Shown here piece by piece: positions 27,544 through 36,712 of a stretch of 64,000 nucleotides of DNA. This DNA comes from VXNE01 sp963668365 (lineage in GTDB: Bacteria; Pseudomonadota; Gammaproteobacteria; Pseudomonadales; Azotimanducaceae): positions 2,480,001 through 2,544,000 of the forward strand of contig OY764266.1 of NCBI GenBank assembly GCA_963668365.1, given 5' to 3'. Under the pieces are notes generated by a model that saw only the letters and a list, made by a program, of their open reading frames with translations, did not search any database and was not told the origin of the DNA. Numbering within the stretch: position 1 is the first letter of the stretch; each line of letters begins with the position of its first letter. A program made the position numbers and the translations under genes.

Positions 27544-28446
27544 CTATCCGGCATCCGCAGGCGCGTCGGGAGCTGCTTTCAGAAAGTCGCCGAGCTGCCG
27601 ATCATGGCGCCGCATCGCCCCTTTCCCGTAACGGGTGGGTTCCCAGCGCGCGGGACTTGCCGCTTCCGGCACGTCGCCCACCACCGTCACGCGCTGCATG
27701 ATGCGCTCGCCGTCGAAGTCGCCCAGCACGAAGTGCTGCGTGCACCGGTTGTCCCAGATGGCAACGGTGCCCTCGGTCCATCGATAGCGCACCGTGAACC
27801 GTGGATTCGACACCCAGCGCGTGAGGTACGGCAGAAGGAGTTCGCTCTCCTCGTGGCTCAACTCGACGATGCGGCGGGTGAAATGCTCGTTGATGAAAAG
27901 CGATTTTCTGCGCGTCACGGGATGTACGCGCACCACCGGATGCACCGCCATCACGTCGGCCCGGTTGTGCGGATGGGCATCATGCAGCGCCGTCAGACCC
28001 TCGCACAGATCGCGCATCGGGGCTGAGAGTTCGTCGTACGCCTTGTACATGTTCGACCACATGGTGTCGCCGCCCACTTCGGGGCACTTCACCGCGCGCA
28101 GGATGGACAGGATGGAGGGCTCCGACTGGAACGTCAGGTCGCTGTGCCACTCGTCGGCGACTCCACCGCGGCTTCCGACGAGTTCCAGTATTTCGGGATA
28201 CTCGGTTCGGTTCTTGACATTGGGATGCCCCTCGATGGGCCCGAAGTACTCGCCGAACCTGATGTGTTCCTCTGTCGTGAGCTGCTGCCCTGGGAAGAAC
28301 AGGACGAGATGCTCGTGGAGCAGATCGAATATCGCGCCCACGTCGGCGGTGCCGACCTGGGCCAGGTCAATTCCGTGCACCTCGGCGCCGAGACTCGGTG
28401 AAACCCTGGACACCTCGTACTGGTTGATCTGCGGTCTGGTTGCCAT
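27544..28446 (-). CDS. TauD/TfdA family Fe(II)/2-oxoglutarate dioxygenase
   Basis: This 300-residue oxygenase hydroxylates its substrate at the expense of 2-oxoglutarate and O2. The iron triad is visible: DEWHSDLTFQSEP supplies His-x-Asp (about 100-102), and WDNRCTQHFVLGDFDGE supplies the distal His. The 2-oxoglutarate-binding Arg follows near RIMQRVTVVGD. The N-terminus SPSLGAEVHGIDLAQ is typical. It is convergent with the CoA-ester lyase, 42 bp apart. TauD family members act on taurine, carnitine-like, chlorophenoxy or alkyl sulfate substrates; no neighbour indicates which. Length is normal. Confidence 0.87.
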   Translation of the reverse strand: MATRPQINQYEVSRVSPSLGAEVHGIDLAQVGTADVGAIFDLLHEHLVLFFPGQQLTTEEHIRFGEYFGPIEGHPNVKNRTEYPEILELVGSRGGVADEWHSDLTFQSEPSILSILRAVKCPEVGGDTMWSNMYKAYDELSAPMRDLCEGLTALHDAHPHNRADVMAVHPVVRVHPVTRRKSLFINEHFTRRIVELSHEESELLLPYLTRWVSNPRFTVRYRWTEGTVAIWDNRCTQHFVLGDFDGERIMQRVTVVGDVPEAASPARWEPTRYGKGAMRRHDRQLGDFLKAAPDAPADAG

Positions 28447-28616
28447 CCGGGTTGCCCTCTTGGATGCCTACTGGATGATTGCAAGGCTACAAGGGTGCCT
28501 GCGAATAGACCAGCGACGTAACAGGATCGGAGTACCGCTTCCGCCATGCGACATCTCGCGATTTGGGTCGCTGTGATGCGTGGCCTGCGTGGGTCGCTGT
28601 GCACCTCGATTTCGGT

Positions 28617-28740
28617 CAGCCGTCGCGCAGGCCTGAAAGCGTTGCTACGGATGTAACGGCTTCTGGGTCGGTGACGAGGTGCAGACAGCGCGGGCGTTGG
28701 CTTGCCTCCTGCGAGCGAAGGCGCCGGGGAAGTTGCCTCC
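28617..28740 (-). pseudogene. C-terminal fragment of a second ThDP enzyme gene
   Basis: The minus strand encodes LHLVTDPEAVTSVATLSGLR, which aligns with LLHLIVDPEAITPAATLSSL at the end of the ThDP enzyme at 5757. Similarity continues upstream through a frame change (FPGAFAR against FPAAFSR). No other part of the gene survives here. The fragment lies in the 550-bp gap between the dioxygenase and the intact GPP34-P450 gene. The rest of that gap shows a direct repeat gggtcgctgtg (28565 and 28591), the small palindrome ccccaaagggg near 28911, and no gene. Confidence 0.75.
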
Positions 28741-29000
28741 GCCTCCGACATCATGGCCTTGGCGCCTTCGAGTTGCAGAAGGCGTTGCCAGCGTGTGCCG
28801 GCGCCGTATCCCGAGACTGCGGCGAACCCGTCATCGAGGAGAACCCTCGCCTGACACCCTCGCCTGTGTCCTTGACCGCCCCTATCCGATCAGTAATTCT
28901 TGCTGCTATAACCCCAAAGGGGCCGGGCCTGGGTGAGAGTAGACAGCAGCTATCTTCGAATCATCGGGTCCTCTCCGTTGCCTGATATTGAGGCGATGAC

Positions 29001-31007
29001 ATGGATGAATTTCGAATACGCCTGACAGAAGAGCTAATTCTCCTGATGCTCAATGAGTCGAGCGGGTATCTCGAAATGGTGCCGAATTGGGACTTTTCCT
29101 GTGTGATGGCGGGTGCCGTCATCGCCGACCTCGCATTGGATAGCCGTATCGATACCGATCTGCAGTCGTTGTATCTCCTCGACGCCACGCCAACGGGCGA
29201 CAGGCTCCTCGACCCGACGCTGGAGGACATCAGCAAGGCCGAAGACAGTTCGGATACGCAATATTGGATCGAACGGAATACCGCCCGCGCGGAAGAAATC
29301 GTGACCCTCACGTTGGAACGACTGGTCGACAAGGGAGTGCTCGACTACGAGTCGGGTGGATTCTGGACGCTGTCGCGCTCGGTCTCCCGATCCGGGAGCT
29401 ATCCGAGCGCGGACGGGACAATCCGGACGGAAGCCAGGGCACGCATCTTGAACGTGATCCTGAACGACGACATCCCCGACCCGAGAGACGTCATTCTCGT
29501 GGGGCTGATGCACACCTGCGACGGCTTCAAGTTGCTCCTGTCGGAAGAAGACTACGAGGAGAAGATCGGGCGCATCGAGACGGTCGCCGGCATGGACCTG
29601 GTCGGTCGGTCCGTGGCAAGCGCGGTGAGGGAGAGCACGGTCAAACCGAAGACCCGACGCGTTCTTCCCTCAAAGCCGGTCCCGAAGCTCTCGGTGGTCG
29701 ACATCCTGCGACAGGGCGAATTCCTTGCGGGCAACATTCCTAAGGCGATGTGCCGCGTCTACGAGAAGCACGGGCCGGTGGTAAGGGTGCCCATCAGGAT
29801 GAACGGACAACCCGTCGTCGCCCTGATGGGTCCCGATTGCAATAACTGGGTCAACAAGCAAGGGCGTTTCTACCTTCGCTCGAAGGACTACATACAAGGA
29901 CTCGAAAGCGTGTTCGGCGCATCGCGAACATTGCCGGGCCTGGACGGCGCTGAGCACCACAAGATGCGCAAGTCACTCCGCACCGCCTATTCCCGGGCAA
30001 CGCTCGCCGCGCGCATGCCTGAACTGATCTCCCATTGCAGGGAATCCGTCGGCGCTTGGAACGAAGGCCATGTATTCGGTGCGGCGAAGACCTTCCAGAA
30101 CCACATGAGCAGACAGGTCTCGAACATCATCATGGGCGTGGATTGCAGTCACTACGTGGACGACTTGCTCGCCTATGAGCACCGCGCACTGGTGACGCAC
30201 GTTCAAGGCGCGTTGCCCAAGTTCATGATGTCGACGCCGAGAATGAGGCGTTCGAAAAGACACGTAGGAGAACTGCTGGAAGCCATCCACGCATCTCACA
30301 CGCCTGCGCAAAGAGCGGGGAAGCCGCTGGACATCGCGGATGCCATACTCGAACTGCATCGGAACGACCCGCAGTTTCTGCCGGAAACGGACATCACGTT
30401 TCCCTTCGTCGCCGCCATGGTCGCCAGCCTCTATCTCGGCAGTGCGCTCGGCTTCGCCGTTTACGCGATGGTGAGCCGCCCGGACCTGCATGCCCGCGTC
30501 CGCGAGGAAGCCGATTCGGTGTTTGGCGCGCATCGCGAGCCGAGCGCGGAAGACTTCAATAACGTCGACGTTACCCAGCGGCTCTTCCTCGAGTCCGAGC
30601 GCATGTATCCGGTAATCCCTTGGCAGCTACGAACGGTCATGAACCGATGCGTGATCGACGGCTTCGAAATACCGCCCCAGACGCGGCTGTTGATCTGTCA
30701 CACGGCGACACACTATTCCAAGGACCTGTTCACGGACCCGCTGAAGTTCGACATCGACCGCTACCTGCCGGATCGGCAGCAGGACCTTGTGCCGGGTGCC
30801 TACGCCCCCTACGGTCTCGGCACGCACACCTGCCTCGGACATCGGTGGCTGGAACTTCAGATAGTGGTGAATCTTCTGTTGATCGCGCACCACGTGGAAC
30901 TGCAAGCGTTGCCCGCCAACTACAAGATGCGCATCAATCCGTTTCCCACGGCGGCTCCGGGGAAAAAGCTGAAGTTCCGCGTTGCCAAGGTTAGAAATCC
31001 CGTCTGA
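29001..31007 (+). CDS. GPP34 domain-cytochrome P450 fusion protein (intact copy B)
   Basis: This 668-residue protein has two recognisable parts. Residues about 5-205 are a GPP34 (Golgi phosphoprotein 3-like) domain: LTEELILLMLNESSGYLEM, VMAGAVIADLALDSRIDTD, LDATPTGDRLLDPTLEDI, RLVDKGVLDYESGGFWTL. Residues about 225-665 are a cytochrome P450: the ExxR motif is E531-S-E-R534, and the heme loop YGLGTHTCLGHRW has the thiolate Cys611. The I-helix (FVAAMVASLYLGSALGFAVY) lacks the usual acid-alcohol pair. In eukaryotes GPP34 binds a phosphoinositide; in bacteria its role is poorly known. I infer that the domain holds the P450 at a membrane or lipid substrate. It is followed by an RND pump and a sterol-methyltransferase-like gene. 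A ferredoxin partner is not in the window. Confidence 0.88.
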   Translation: MDEFRIRLTEELILLMLNESSGYLEMVPNWDFSCVMAGAVIADLALDSRIDTDLQSLYLLDATPTGDRLLDPTLEDISKAEDSSDTQYWIERNTARAEEIVTLTLERLVDKGVLDYESGGFWTLSRSVSRSGSYPSADGTIRTEARARILNVILNDDIPDPRDVILVGLMHTCDGFKLLLSEEDYEEKIGRIETVAGMDLVGRSVASAVRESTVKPKTRRVLPSKPVPKLSVVDILRQGEFLAGNIPKAMCRVYEKHGPVVRVPIRMNGQPVVALMGPDCNNWVNKQGRFYLRSKDYIQGLESVFGASRTLPGLDGAEHHKMRKSLRTAYSRATLAARMPELISHCRESVGAWNEGHVFGAAKTFQNHMSRQVSNIIMGVDCSHYVDDLLAYEHRALVTHVQGALPKFMMSTPRMRRSKRHVGELLEAIHASHTPAQRAGKPLDIADAILELHRNDPQFLPETDITFPFVAAMVASLYLGSALGFAVYAMVSRPDLHARVREEADSVFGAHREPSAEDFNNVDVTQRLFLESERMYPVIPWQLRTVMNRCVIDGFEIPPQTRLLICHTATHYSKDLFTDPLKFDIDRYLPDRQQDLVPGAYAPYGLGTHTCLGHRWLELQIVVNLLLIAHHVELQALPANYKMRINPFPTAAPGKKLKFRVAKVRNPV

Positions 31008-31121
31008 CGTCCCGCAAGGCTACGGCAAGACTGCGCATCCCGGGCTGGGGCAAGTCGTCGCCGACGGGATACAATCCGCGACCCAAGGTATCCGCTTGAC
31101 GCGAGAGGCGGCCGAGGCGCG

Positions 31122-34100
31122 ATGAGCCGCAACGACGACTATTCGGGGGAGCCGGCTGGACCTATCGCCTATATGGCGAGCAACGGGGTCGCCGCCAACC
31201 TGCTCATGTTCGCGATCCTGGCGGCGGGTCTGGTGTCGCTATCCGGCCTGGAGCGCGAATCTTGGCCAGCCATACCCTTCAACCACATCGAGGTTTCCGT
31301 CGCCTATCCCGGGGCCACGCCAGAGGAGATCGAGGAGTCGATCATCGCCAAAGTCGAAGAGCGGGTCAGTTCGCTCGACGACGTCCGCGCGGTCAAGTCC
31401 ATCGCGGCGCCGGGGATCGCCTCGATCAGGGTCGAAGTGAAGTCGGGGACCGACATTCCTGAGGCGATAGACGAAATCGAATCGGCGGTGTCCCGCATCC
31501 AGTCTTTTCCGGTCGGTGCCCGGCGCCCCGAAATCACGGAAATGACGAGTCGACAGAGCATCATTCGACTGGTTGTTTATGGGGACATCTCGGAGCGTTC
31601 GCTGAAAGAGCTCGCCTACCAAATCGAAGATGAACTCGCGTCCCTTGCAACGGTATCGCTGGTCGAGACCAGCGGCGTGCGGGATTACGAAATCTCCATC
31701 GAAGTGGCGTTGAACCGACTGCGTGCGCTGGGGCTTACCCTTGACGACATCGCCGCCGCGGTTCGCCGCAGTTCAGTCGACCTTTCCGCTGGCCGTATCG
31801 ATACCGCGGACGAACAGGTCCGGATTCGCTCCCTGGGACAGCGTTACGTTCAGCGGGATTTCGAGGAGATCATTGTGCTTAGCCGGGCCGACGGCACGGT
31901 CGTGCGATTGGGCGACATCGCCGACGTTCGAGATGGTTTTCGGGATGTCGACCTCATTGTCCGCCACCACGACAAGCCGGCCGCATTCGTCGAGGTCTCC
32001 CGGGTCGAGGGGGAGCATGTGTTGGAGGTTGCGGCGGCCGTGCACGAGCACGTCGCCAATGTCATCGCGCCGTCGCTTCCCGACGGCGTGGAAGTAGACA
32101 TCCTCAACGACGAGTCTCAGATCTACTCCGAGCGTGCCCAGCTTCTCCTGAAGAACGGTGGCCTGGGGCTGTTGCTCGTTATGGTCTCGCTGGCGCTGTT
32201 TCTGGAGGTCCGGCTCGCGGTATGGGTCGTCGTTGGATTGATCACGTCGTTCGTGGGCGTTCTGGCCGTGATGCTGGCTCTCGACGTGGCGCTCAACACG
32301 ATCTCACTGTTCGTGTTCGTTCTGGCCATCGGCATCATCGTCGACGATGCCATCGTCGTGGCGGAACACATCCATCTCGAACGCCAGCGGGGGACACCGG
32401 GTCTCGTCGCGGCGATTCGCGGCACGCGACGCATCAAGGTTCCGCTGACGTTTGCCGTGTTGACGTCGATCGTGGCGTTCACGCCCGTATTCTTCGTCCC
32501 CGGAGGCATCGGCGAGGTCTGGCGGGCGCTGCCGATCATGATCATCGCCATGCTGCTGATTTCGTTGTTCGAGTCGCTGCTGATCCTGCCCAACCACTTG
32601 TCCCACCTGGCAGGTCCCGAGTCGACCCCTACGGGTGGCGTGGACAGGTTCTTTGCACGAACCAAAGGTCATGTTGACCGTCTGCTGGCCCGGTTCCTCG
32701 ACGGTCCCCTGGACCGGGCGCTGCGTTTCGCCACCGACCAACCGGCGATCGTGATCGCGGGAGCTTTGGGGCTCCTGATACTGAGCGTTTCCCTGTTGCC
32801 GGCGGGCATCATCACCTCGTCCTTTGCCGATGCCGTGGAGGGCGATTTCGCAACCGCGCGTCTCGAGATGCGGAACGGGACGCCCGCGAAGAGAACCTAC
32901 GAGGTGGCGAGGGAATTGGAAGCGGCCGGTCACCGCGCCATCGAACGTTTGGCCGTTGATCGGCCCGATGATGCGCCGAATCCGATATCCGGCGTGACGG
33001 TGACGGTTGGCGAGGGACCGCGTCGCGAAGGCGGGGGACTCACGGCGGAGCCCACAATGAATCCGGAGGCCAACATTGCGGCCATCGAGTTCAAGCTCGT
33101 GGGAGCGCGGCAGCGGCAGTTTACGACCGGCGAAGTCGTGCAGGCGTGGCGCGAAGAGGTGGGCATTCTGCCCTATGTTCGCAGCATCACTTTCAGCGGA
33201 GAGGTTGTCGACCTGGGCCCTCCCGTGGAGGTCGTTCTATCGCACCCCGATTCGGAAATCCTCGCGCGGATTGCGAGCAGTTTGGTCCATAGCCTTCGAG
33301 GCATCGAGGGAGTGTTCGACGTGCGGTCGGATCACACGCCCGGAGTCAAGGAAATCCAACTCGCGTTACGACCCGAAGCGCGGACGCTCGGACTCACCGA
33401 GGAAGCACTGGCCATGCAGGCCCGTGCCGCGTTCTTTGGCGCGGAAGTCGAGCGCGTGCAGAGAGGCCGGGACGAGGTGGGGGTGTTCGTGCGCCTGCCC
33501 GCCGATGAGCGCGATGCCGTCAACGACATCGAGGGATACCCGATTCGCACCCCTTCGGGAGGAGAAGTCCCGCTTAGCCAGATCGCGGCGCTAAACACCG
33601 GTATCGCTCCGCCGGCCATCAGTCGCAGGGACGGTCAGCGGGTCGTCACCGTCACCGCAGATGTGGATCAGGCGGTCATTACGGGCGGGGAAGCCAACGA
33701 CCTGCTGGTCGATTCCGTCCTGCCGGAACTCACGGCGGCGAACCCCGACCTCACGTACACGTTGGGGGGCGAACAGCAACAGCAGCTCGATTCCGTCGAT
33801 TCGCTTTATCGCGGGTTTGCGATCGCCATGCTCATGATATTTGCGCTGCTTGCGATTCCGCTCCGTTCCTATACCAAGCCGTTCATCGTCATGGCCGCGA
33901 TCCCGTTCGGAATCGTCGGCGTGATCCTGGGCCACCTGATACTGGGGATTACCTTCACGACCACGGCCATTCTGGGCATCCTGGGAGTGAGTGGCGTCGT
34001 GGTGAACGACTCGCTGGTCATGATCGACTTCATCGATCAGCGACTCCGTGACGGCGCACCCGCGCGGACCGCGATCATCGAGGGCGCCAAGGGCCGTTTC

Positions 34101-34331
34101 AGGCCGATCATGCTGACCTCGGTGACCACGTTCCTGGGGTTCACGCCGCTCATTCTTGAACGGGCCATTCAAGCGCAGTACCTGCGCCCCTTTGCCGCAT
34201 CGCTCGGTTTCGGCATTGTGATCACCACGGCCATATTGATGGTGCTCATTCCCGCGCTGTACTCGATACGCCTGGGCTTGTTCGGCTCGCGCGGTCAGAC
34301 CTCCGACCGCATGGCGCCGCCGCGCGCGTAG
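31122..34331 (+). CDS. RND family efflux permease (intact copy B)
   Basis: This 1069-residue inner-membrane antiporter has the normal RND architecture. An N-terminal span (VAANLLMFAILAAGLVSLSG) is followed by the first porter region (VAYPGATPEEIEESIIAKVE), six spans around 335-545 including FVLAIGIIVDDAIVVAEHIH, a second porter region, and six C-terminal spans ending near 1050 (SVTTFLGFTPLILERAIQAQ). It is a close paralogue of copy A at 8808, without frameshifts. It starts 114 bp after the GPP34-P450 gene and ends 19 bp before the methyltransferase, so the three probably form one transcript. The adaptor (35397) is on the opposite strand just beyond. Export of a lipid-like product is inferred from context. 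Confidence 0.92.
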   Translation: MSRNDDYSGEPAGPIAYMASNGVAANLLMFAILAAGLVSLSGLERESWPAIPFNHIEVSVAYPGATPEEIEESIIAKVEERVSSLDDVRAVKSIAAPGIASIRVEVKSGTDIPEAIDEIESAVSRIQSFPVGARRPEITEMTSRQSIIRLVVYGDISERSLKELAYQIEDELASLATVSLVETSGVRDYEISIEVALNRLRALGLTLDDIAAAVRRSSVDLSAGRIDTADEQVRIRSLGQRYVQRDFEEIIVLSRADGTVVRLGDIADVRDGFRDVDLIVRHHDKPAAFVEVSRVEGEHVLEVAAAVHEHVANVIAPSLPDGVEVDILNDESQIYSERAQLLLKNGGLGLLLVMVSLALFLEVRLAVWVVVGLITSFVGVLAVMLALDVALNTISLFVFVLAIGIIVDDAIVVAEHIHLERQRGTPGLVAAIRGTRRIKVPLTFAVLTSIVAFTPVFFVPGGIGEVWRALPIMIIAMLLISLFESLLILPNHLSHLAGPESTPTGGVDRFFARTKGHVDRLLARFLDGPLDRALRFATDQPAIVIAGALGLLILSVSLLPAGIITSSFADAVEGDFATARLEMRNGTPAKRTYEVARELEAAGHRAIERLAVDRPDDAPNPISGVTVTVGEGPRREGGGLTAEPTMNPEANIAAIEFKLVGARQRQFTTGEVVQAWREEVGILPYVRSITFSGEVVDLGPPVEVVLSHPDSEILARIASSLVHSLRGIEGVFDVRSDHTPGVKEIQLALRPEARTLGLTEEALAMQARAAFFGAEVERVQRGRDEVGVFVRLPADERDAVNDIEGYPIRTPSGGEVPLSQIAALNTGIAPPAISRRDGQRVVTVTADVDQAVITGGEANDLLVDSVLPELTAANPDLTYTLGGEQQQQLDSVDSLYRGFAIAMLMIFALLAIPLRSYTKPFIVMAAIPFGIVGVILGHLILGITFTTTAILGILGVSGVVVNDSLVMIDFIDQRLRDGAPARTAIIEGAKGRFRPIMLTSVTTFLGFTPLILERAIQAQYLRPFAASLGFGIVITTAILMVLIPALYSIRLGLFGSRGQTSDRMAPPRA

Positions 34332-34350
34332 ATCACTCAAGGAACATCAA

Positions 34351-35382
34351 ATGCTGGCCAACCTGTCCAAGAACCTGCGGAACGTGTATCGCGGCTGGAA
34401 CGTCAAGGGCCGCGTGGCGCGTTACGGTGACTGGTTGGAAGGAAGTCAACGCATCGACACGAATGGCGGCGACTACGATCACACCGAGACGGTCAACGAT
34501 TACTACGACCTGTGCAGCGAATTCATGCAATACGGGTGGAACGAGTCGCTGCATTTCGCGCCGTTGAGGCCCGGAGAGATGTTGGAGGATTCGATTGTCC
34601 GCCACCAGCGCTGGATGATAGACCGGCTACAACTGCGCGAAGGAATGAGGATTGTCGACATCGGGTGTGGCGTCTGCGGTCCGATGCGCAGGGTCGCGCG
34701 CGAGTCGGGCGCCAGGGTCTTCTGCGTCAACAACAACGCGCAGCAATTAGAAAAAGCCAGGCGAACAAACGTCGAAGCGGGGCTCGACCACATGGCGGAG
34801 TACATGGAGTGCAGCTTCATGGACATGAGCGCCATTGACACCAACACCTTCGATGCGGGGTATGCGATCGAGTCTACATGCCACGCGCCGGACAAGCAGA
34901 AAGCGTTCGCGGAGATCTATCGCATACTAAAGCCGGGAGCATTGTTCTGGGGCCAGGAGATGTGCATGACCGAGAACTTCGATCCCGACAACAGTCATCA
35001 CCAGGACATCAAGAATGACCTCATGCTGGGGATCGCCCTGCGTGACATCGCCATGTGTTCGGAAGTGAACCGCGCACTCGAGGCGGTCGGATTCGAGATC
35101 ATTGAAGGATCGGACCGGGACATCCAGGATGGCCCCCGCACGCCGTGGTACCAGCCGATGCAAGGACGGCGCGGGACCTTGCGCAGCGCGTTTCGCAGGA
35201 CTCCCATGGGCCGCAAGGCGATGATTGGCATGCTGCGCGTGGCAGAGGCGGTCGGCTATTTTCCGAAGGGTTCGGCCGCAGTTGTTCAATTGATGGATCG
35301 AACAGCCGATGCATATGTTGCGGGCGGCGAGTCCGGAACATTCACGCCGCTCTACTGTTTTCTGGCCCGCAAACCCGGGTGA
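34351..35382 (+). CDS. Sterol C-24 methyltransferase-like SAM methyltransferase
   Basis: This 343-residue enzyme has a class I SAM-dependent methyltransferase core closely resembling eukaryotic sterol C-24 methyltransferases (SMT/Erg6). The aromatic-rich region I is present (YYDLCSEFMQYGWNESLHFA), as are the SAM motif MRIVDIGCGVCGPMRRVA and region II YAIESTCHAPDKQKAFAEIY followed by RILKPG. The last of these is nearly diagnostic of SMTs. A C-terminal domain with FTPLYCFLARKP completes it. SMTs add a methyl group to a sterol side-chain double bond; an isoprenoid with a similar side chain is possible. The ribosome site aaggaa precedes ATG 34351. It follows the RND pump by 19 bp. No squalene cyclase or epoxidase is in this window. 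Confidence 0.82.
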   Translation: MLANLSKNLRNVYRGWNVKGRVARYGDWLEGSQRIDTNGGDYDHTETVNDYYDLCSEFMQYGWNESLHFAPLRPGEMLEDSIVRHQRWMIDRLQLREGMRIVDIGCGVCGPMRRVARESGARVFCVNNNAQQLEKARRTNVEAGLDHMAEYMECSFMDMSAIDTNTFDAGYAIESTCHAPDKQKAFAEIYRILKPGALFWGQEMCMTENFDPDNSHHQDIKNDLMLGIALRDIAMCSEVNRALEAVGFEIIEGSDRDIQDGPRTPWYQPMQGRRGTLRSAFRRTPMGRKAMIGMLRVAEAVGYFPKGSAAVVQLMDRTADAYVAGGESGTFTPLYCFLARKPG

Positions 35383-35396
35383 CCCAACGATTGCGT

Positions 35397-36596
35397 TTAC
35401 TGTCCGGTGGCTTCCCCGGTGCGCACCGACATGCCGCCCGTCGCGAACCGAATGCCGCCCACAATGGCTGGCTGACCGTCTTCCAATTCCCCGGTCACGT
35501 AGATCTCGTCGTCGATGCGTTGCAGGATCCGCACCGGCACGATGTGCACCGTGGCACCGTTCCGCACTGTCCAGATCTCGTTGCCTGCCTGTAGCGCGGC
35601 GCGGCGTATGTGGAAGTAGCTGGGGGGCACAAGGCCCTCGATGGCAACCTCCACGAACTTGCCCACCAAGAGCGGCGGGCTTGTGACGAGACCCCGTCCG
35701 GACGCCACGAGGACGCCAGCCGTCAAGGGGTCCGGCACACGGACGATCACGTCGACGGTGCGCGTGTCGGCGTCGAGGGCCGCGTCCGCCCTGTCCACGT
35801 AGCCGCGCCACACGTAGGCCAGGTCGCCGTACTCGGCGAATACGCGGGCAACAATCCGCTGCTGATCGAGATCCGTCTCCCAGAGACTGGGAATTAGCGC
35901 CACGTCGGAATCGGAGAGCGGTATCACTACCTCCACGGCGTCGGACGCATACAACCTGCCAACCGCTTGACCGGCCGTCACCAGCTGGCCGACGCTAACC
36001 GTCTCCCCCCGTACCATGCCGTCGAACGGTGCCGTCACCCGGGTTCGCGACAAGTCCAGCTTGGCTTGGGCCAACGTAGCTTGTTCCCGCTCAACCGCAG
36101 CCTCGGCCGCCTTCAATTGGGGTACGCGCAGGGTCAACGGGTTTGGCGCCGCGTCTTCGCGGCGCTTCTCAGCGTAGCGTTCGTACTCGGCCCGAGCGAT
36201 CGCCGCATCTTCGCGAGCTTCGAGAAGTGCTACGTGTCGGGCAGCGAGTGAGGCTTGTGCCTCGCGCACGCGGTATTCATAGTCCGCTTCCTCGAGGCGG
36301 AAGAGGGTCTGCCCCGAGACGACCGGACGACCGCTCAGAAATCCGGGGTCCACCCAGACCACCCGACCGCCGACCTGCGGCGCAATGTCCACCTCCGCGC
36401 GGGGCCGTACCGTTCCCGCGCCATGCACCGGGATCGGTCCCGCGCCCGCCACGACGCGCGCGGTGTCGACGTATGGAATCTGCGAGGGTGGCTCACGCGT
36501 GTCGGGCTCCGGCGCGAGCGACACCAGCAACATGGCTACGCCAGCGGAGCCGACAACCACTGCGGTAGCGATGAGATAGCTCGTTGTCCTACGCAC
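35397..36596 (-). CDS. RND efflux adaptor, HlyD/MFP family (intact copy B)
   Basis: This 399-residue periplasmic adaptor is paralogous to copy A at 7608. A GTG start at 36596 precedes the signal anchor (YLIATAVVVGSAGVAMLLVS). The lipoyl half-motif DIAPQVGGRVVWVDPGF, the alpha-hairpin (about 95-165), the barrel (TRVTAPFDGMVRGETVSVGQ) and the membrane-proximal domain (IVPVRILQRIDDEIYVTGEL) are all present. It is convergent with the methyltransferase gene, 14 bp apart, and should pair with the RND permease at 31122. A 9-bp perfect inverted repeat lies 33-62 bp upstream of the start and may control it. Confidence 0.9.
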   Translation of the reverse strand: MRRTTSYLIATAVVVGSAGVAMLLVSLAPEPDTREPPSQIPYVDTARVVAGAGPIPVHGAGTVRPRAEVDIAPQVGGRVVWVDPGFLSGRPVVSGQTLFRLEEADYEYRVREAQASLAARHVALLEAREDAAIARAEYERYAEKRREDAAPNPLTLRVPQLKAAEAAVEREQATLAQAKLDLSRTRVTAPFDGMVRGETVSVGQLVTAGQAVGRLYASDAVEVVIPLSDSDVALIPSLWETDLDQQRIVARVFAEYGDLAYVWRGYVDRADAALDADTRTVDVIVRVPDPLTAGVLVASGRGLVTSPPLLVGKFVEVAIEGLVPPSYFHIRRAALQAGNEIWTVRNGATVHIVPVRILQRIDDEIYVTGELEDGQPAIVGGIRFATGGMSVRTGEATGQ

Positions 36597-36628
36597 CCTG
36601 GTCTTCTTGATACCCCGTCATCACCTCA

Positions 36629-36658
36629 CTTTCGCCGGGATATACTATACGGCGAAAG
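36629..36658 (-). promoter_or_regulatory. Operator-like inverted repeat upstream of RND adaptor
   Basis: ctttcgccg (36629-36637) and cggcgaaag (36650-36658) form a perfect 9-bp inverted repeat around an AT-rich 12-bp spacer, ggatatactata. On the minus strand the spacer contains tatagt and tatat, a good -10 candidate for the adaptor gene. Binding of a TetR-type dimer here would block transcription. No regulator gene is adjacent. Confidence 0.5.
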
Positions 36659-36712
36659 CCAAATCGGTTTCTCGTGCGCCGGACACGGGACCGGCGCCGA
36701 CCCGTGTTGCTC

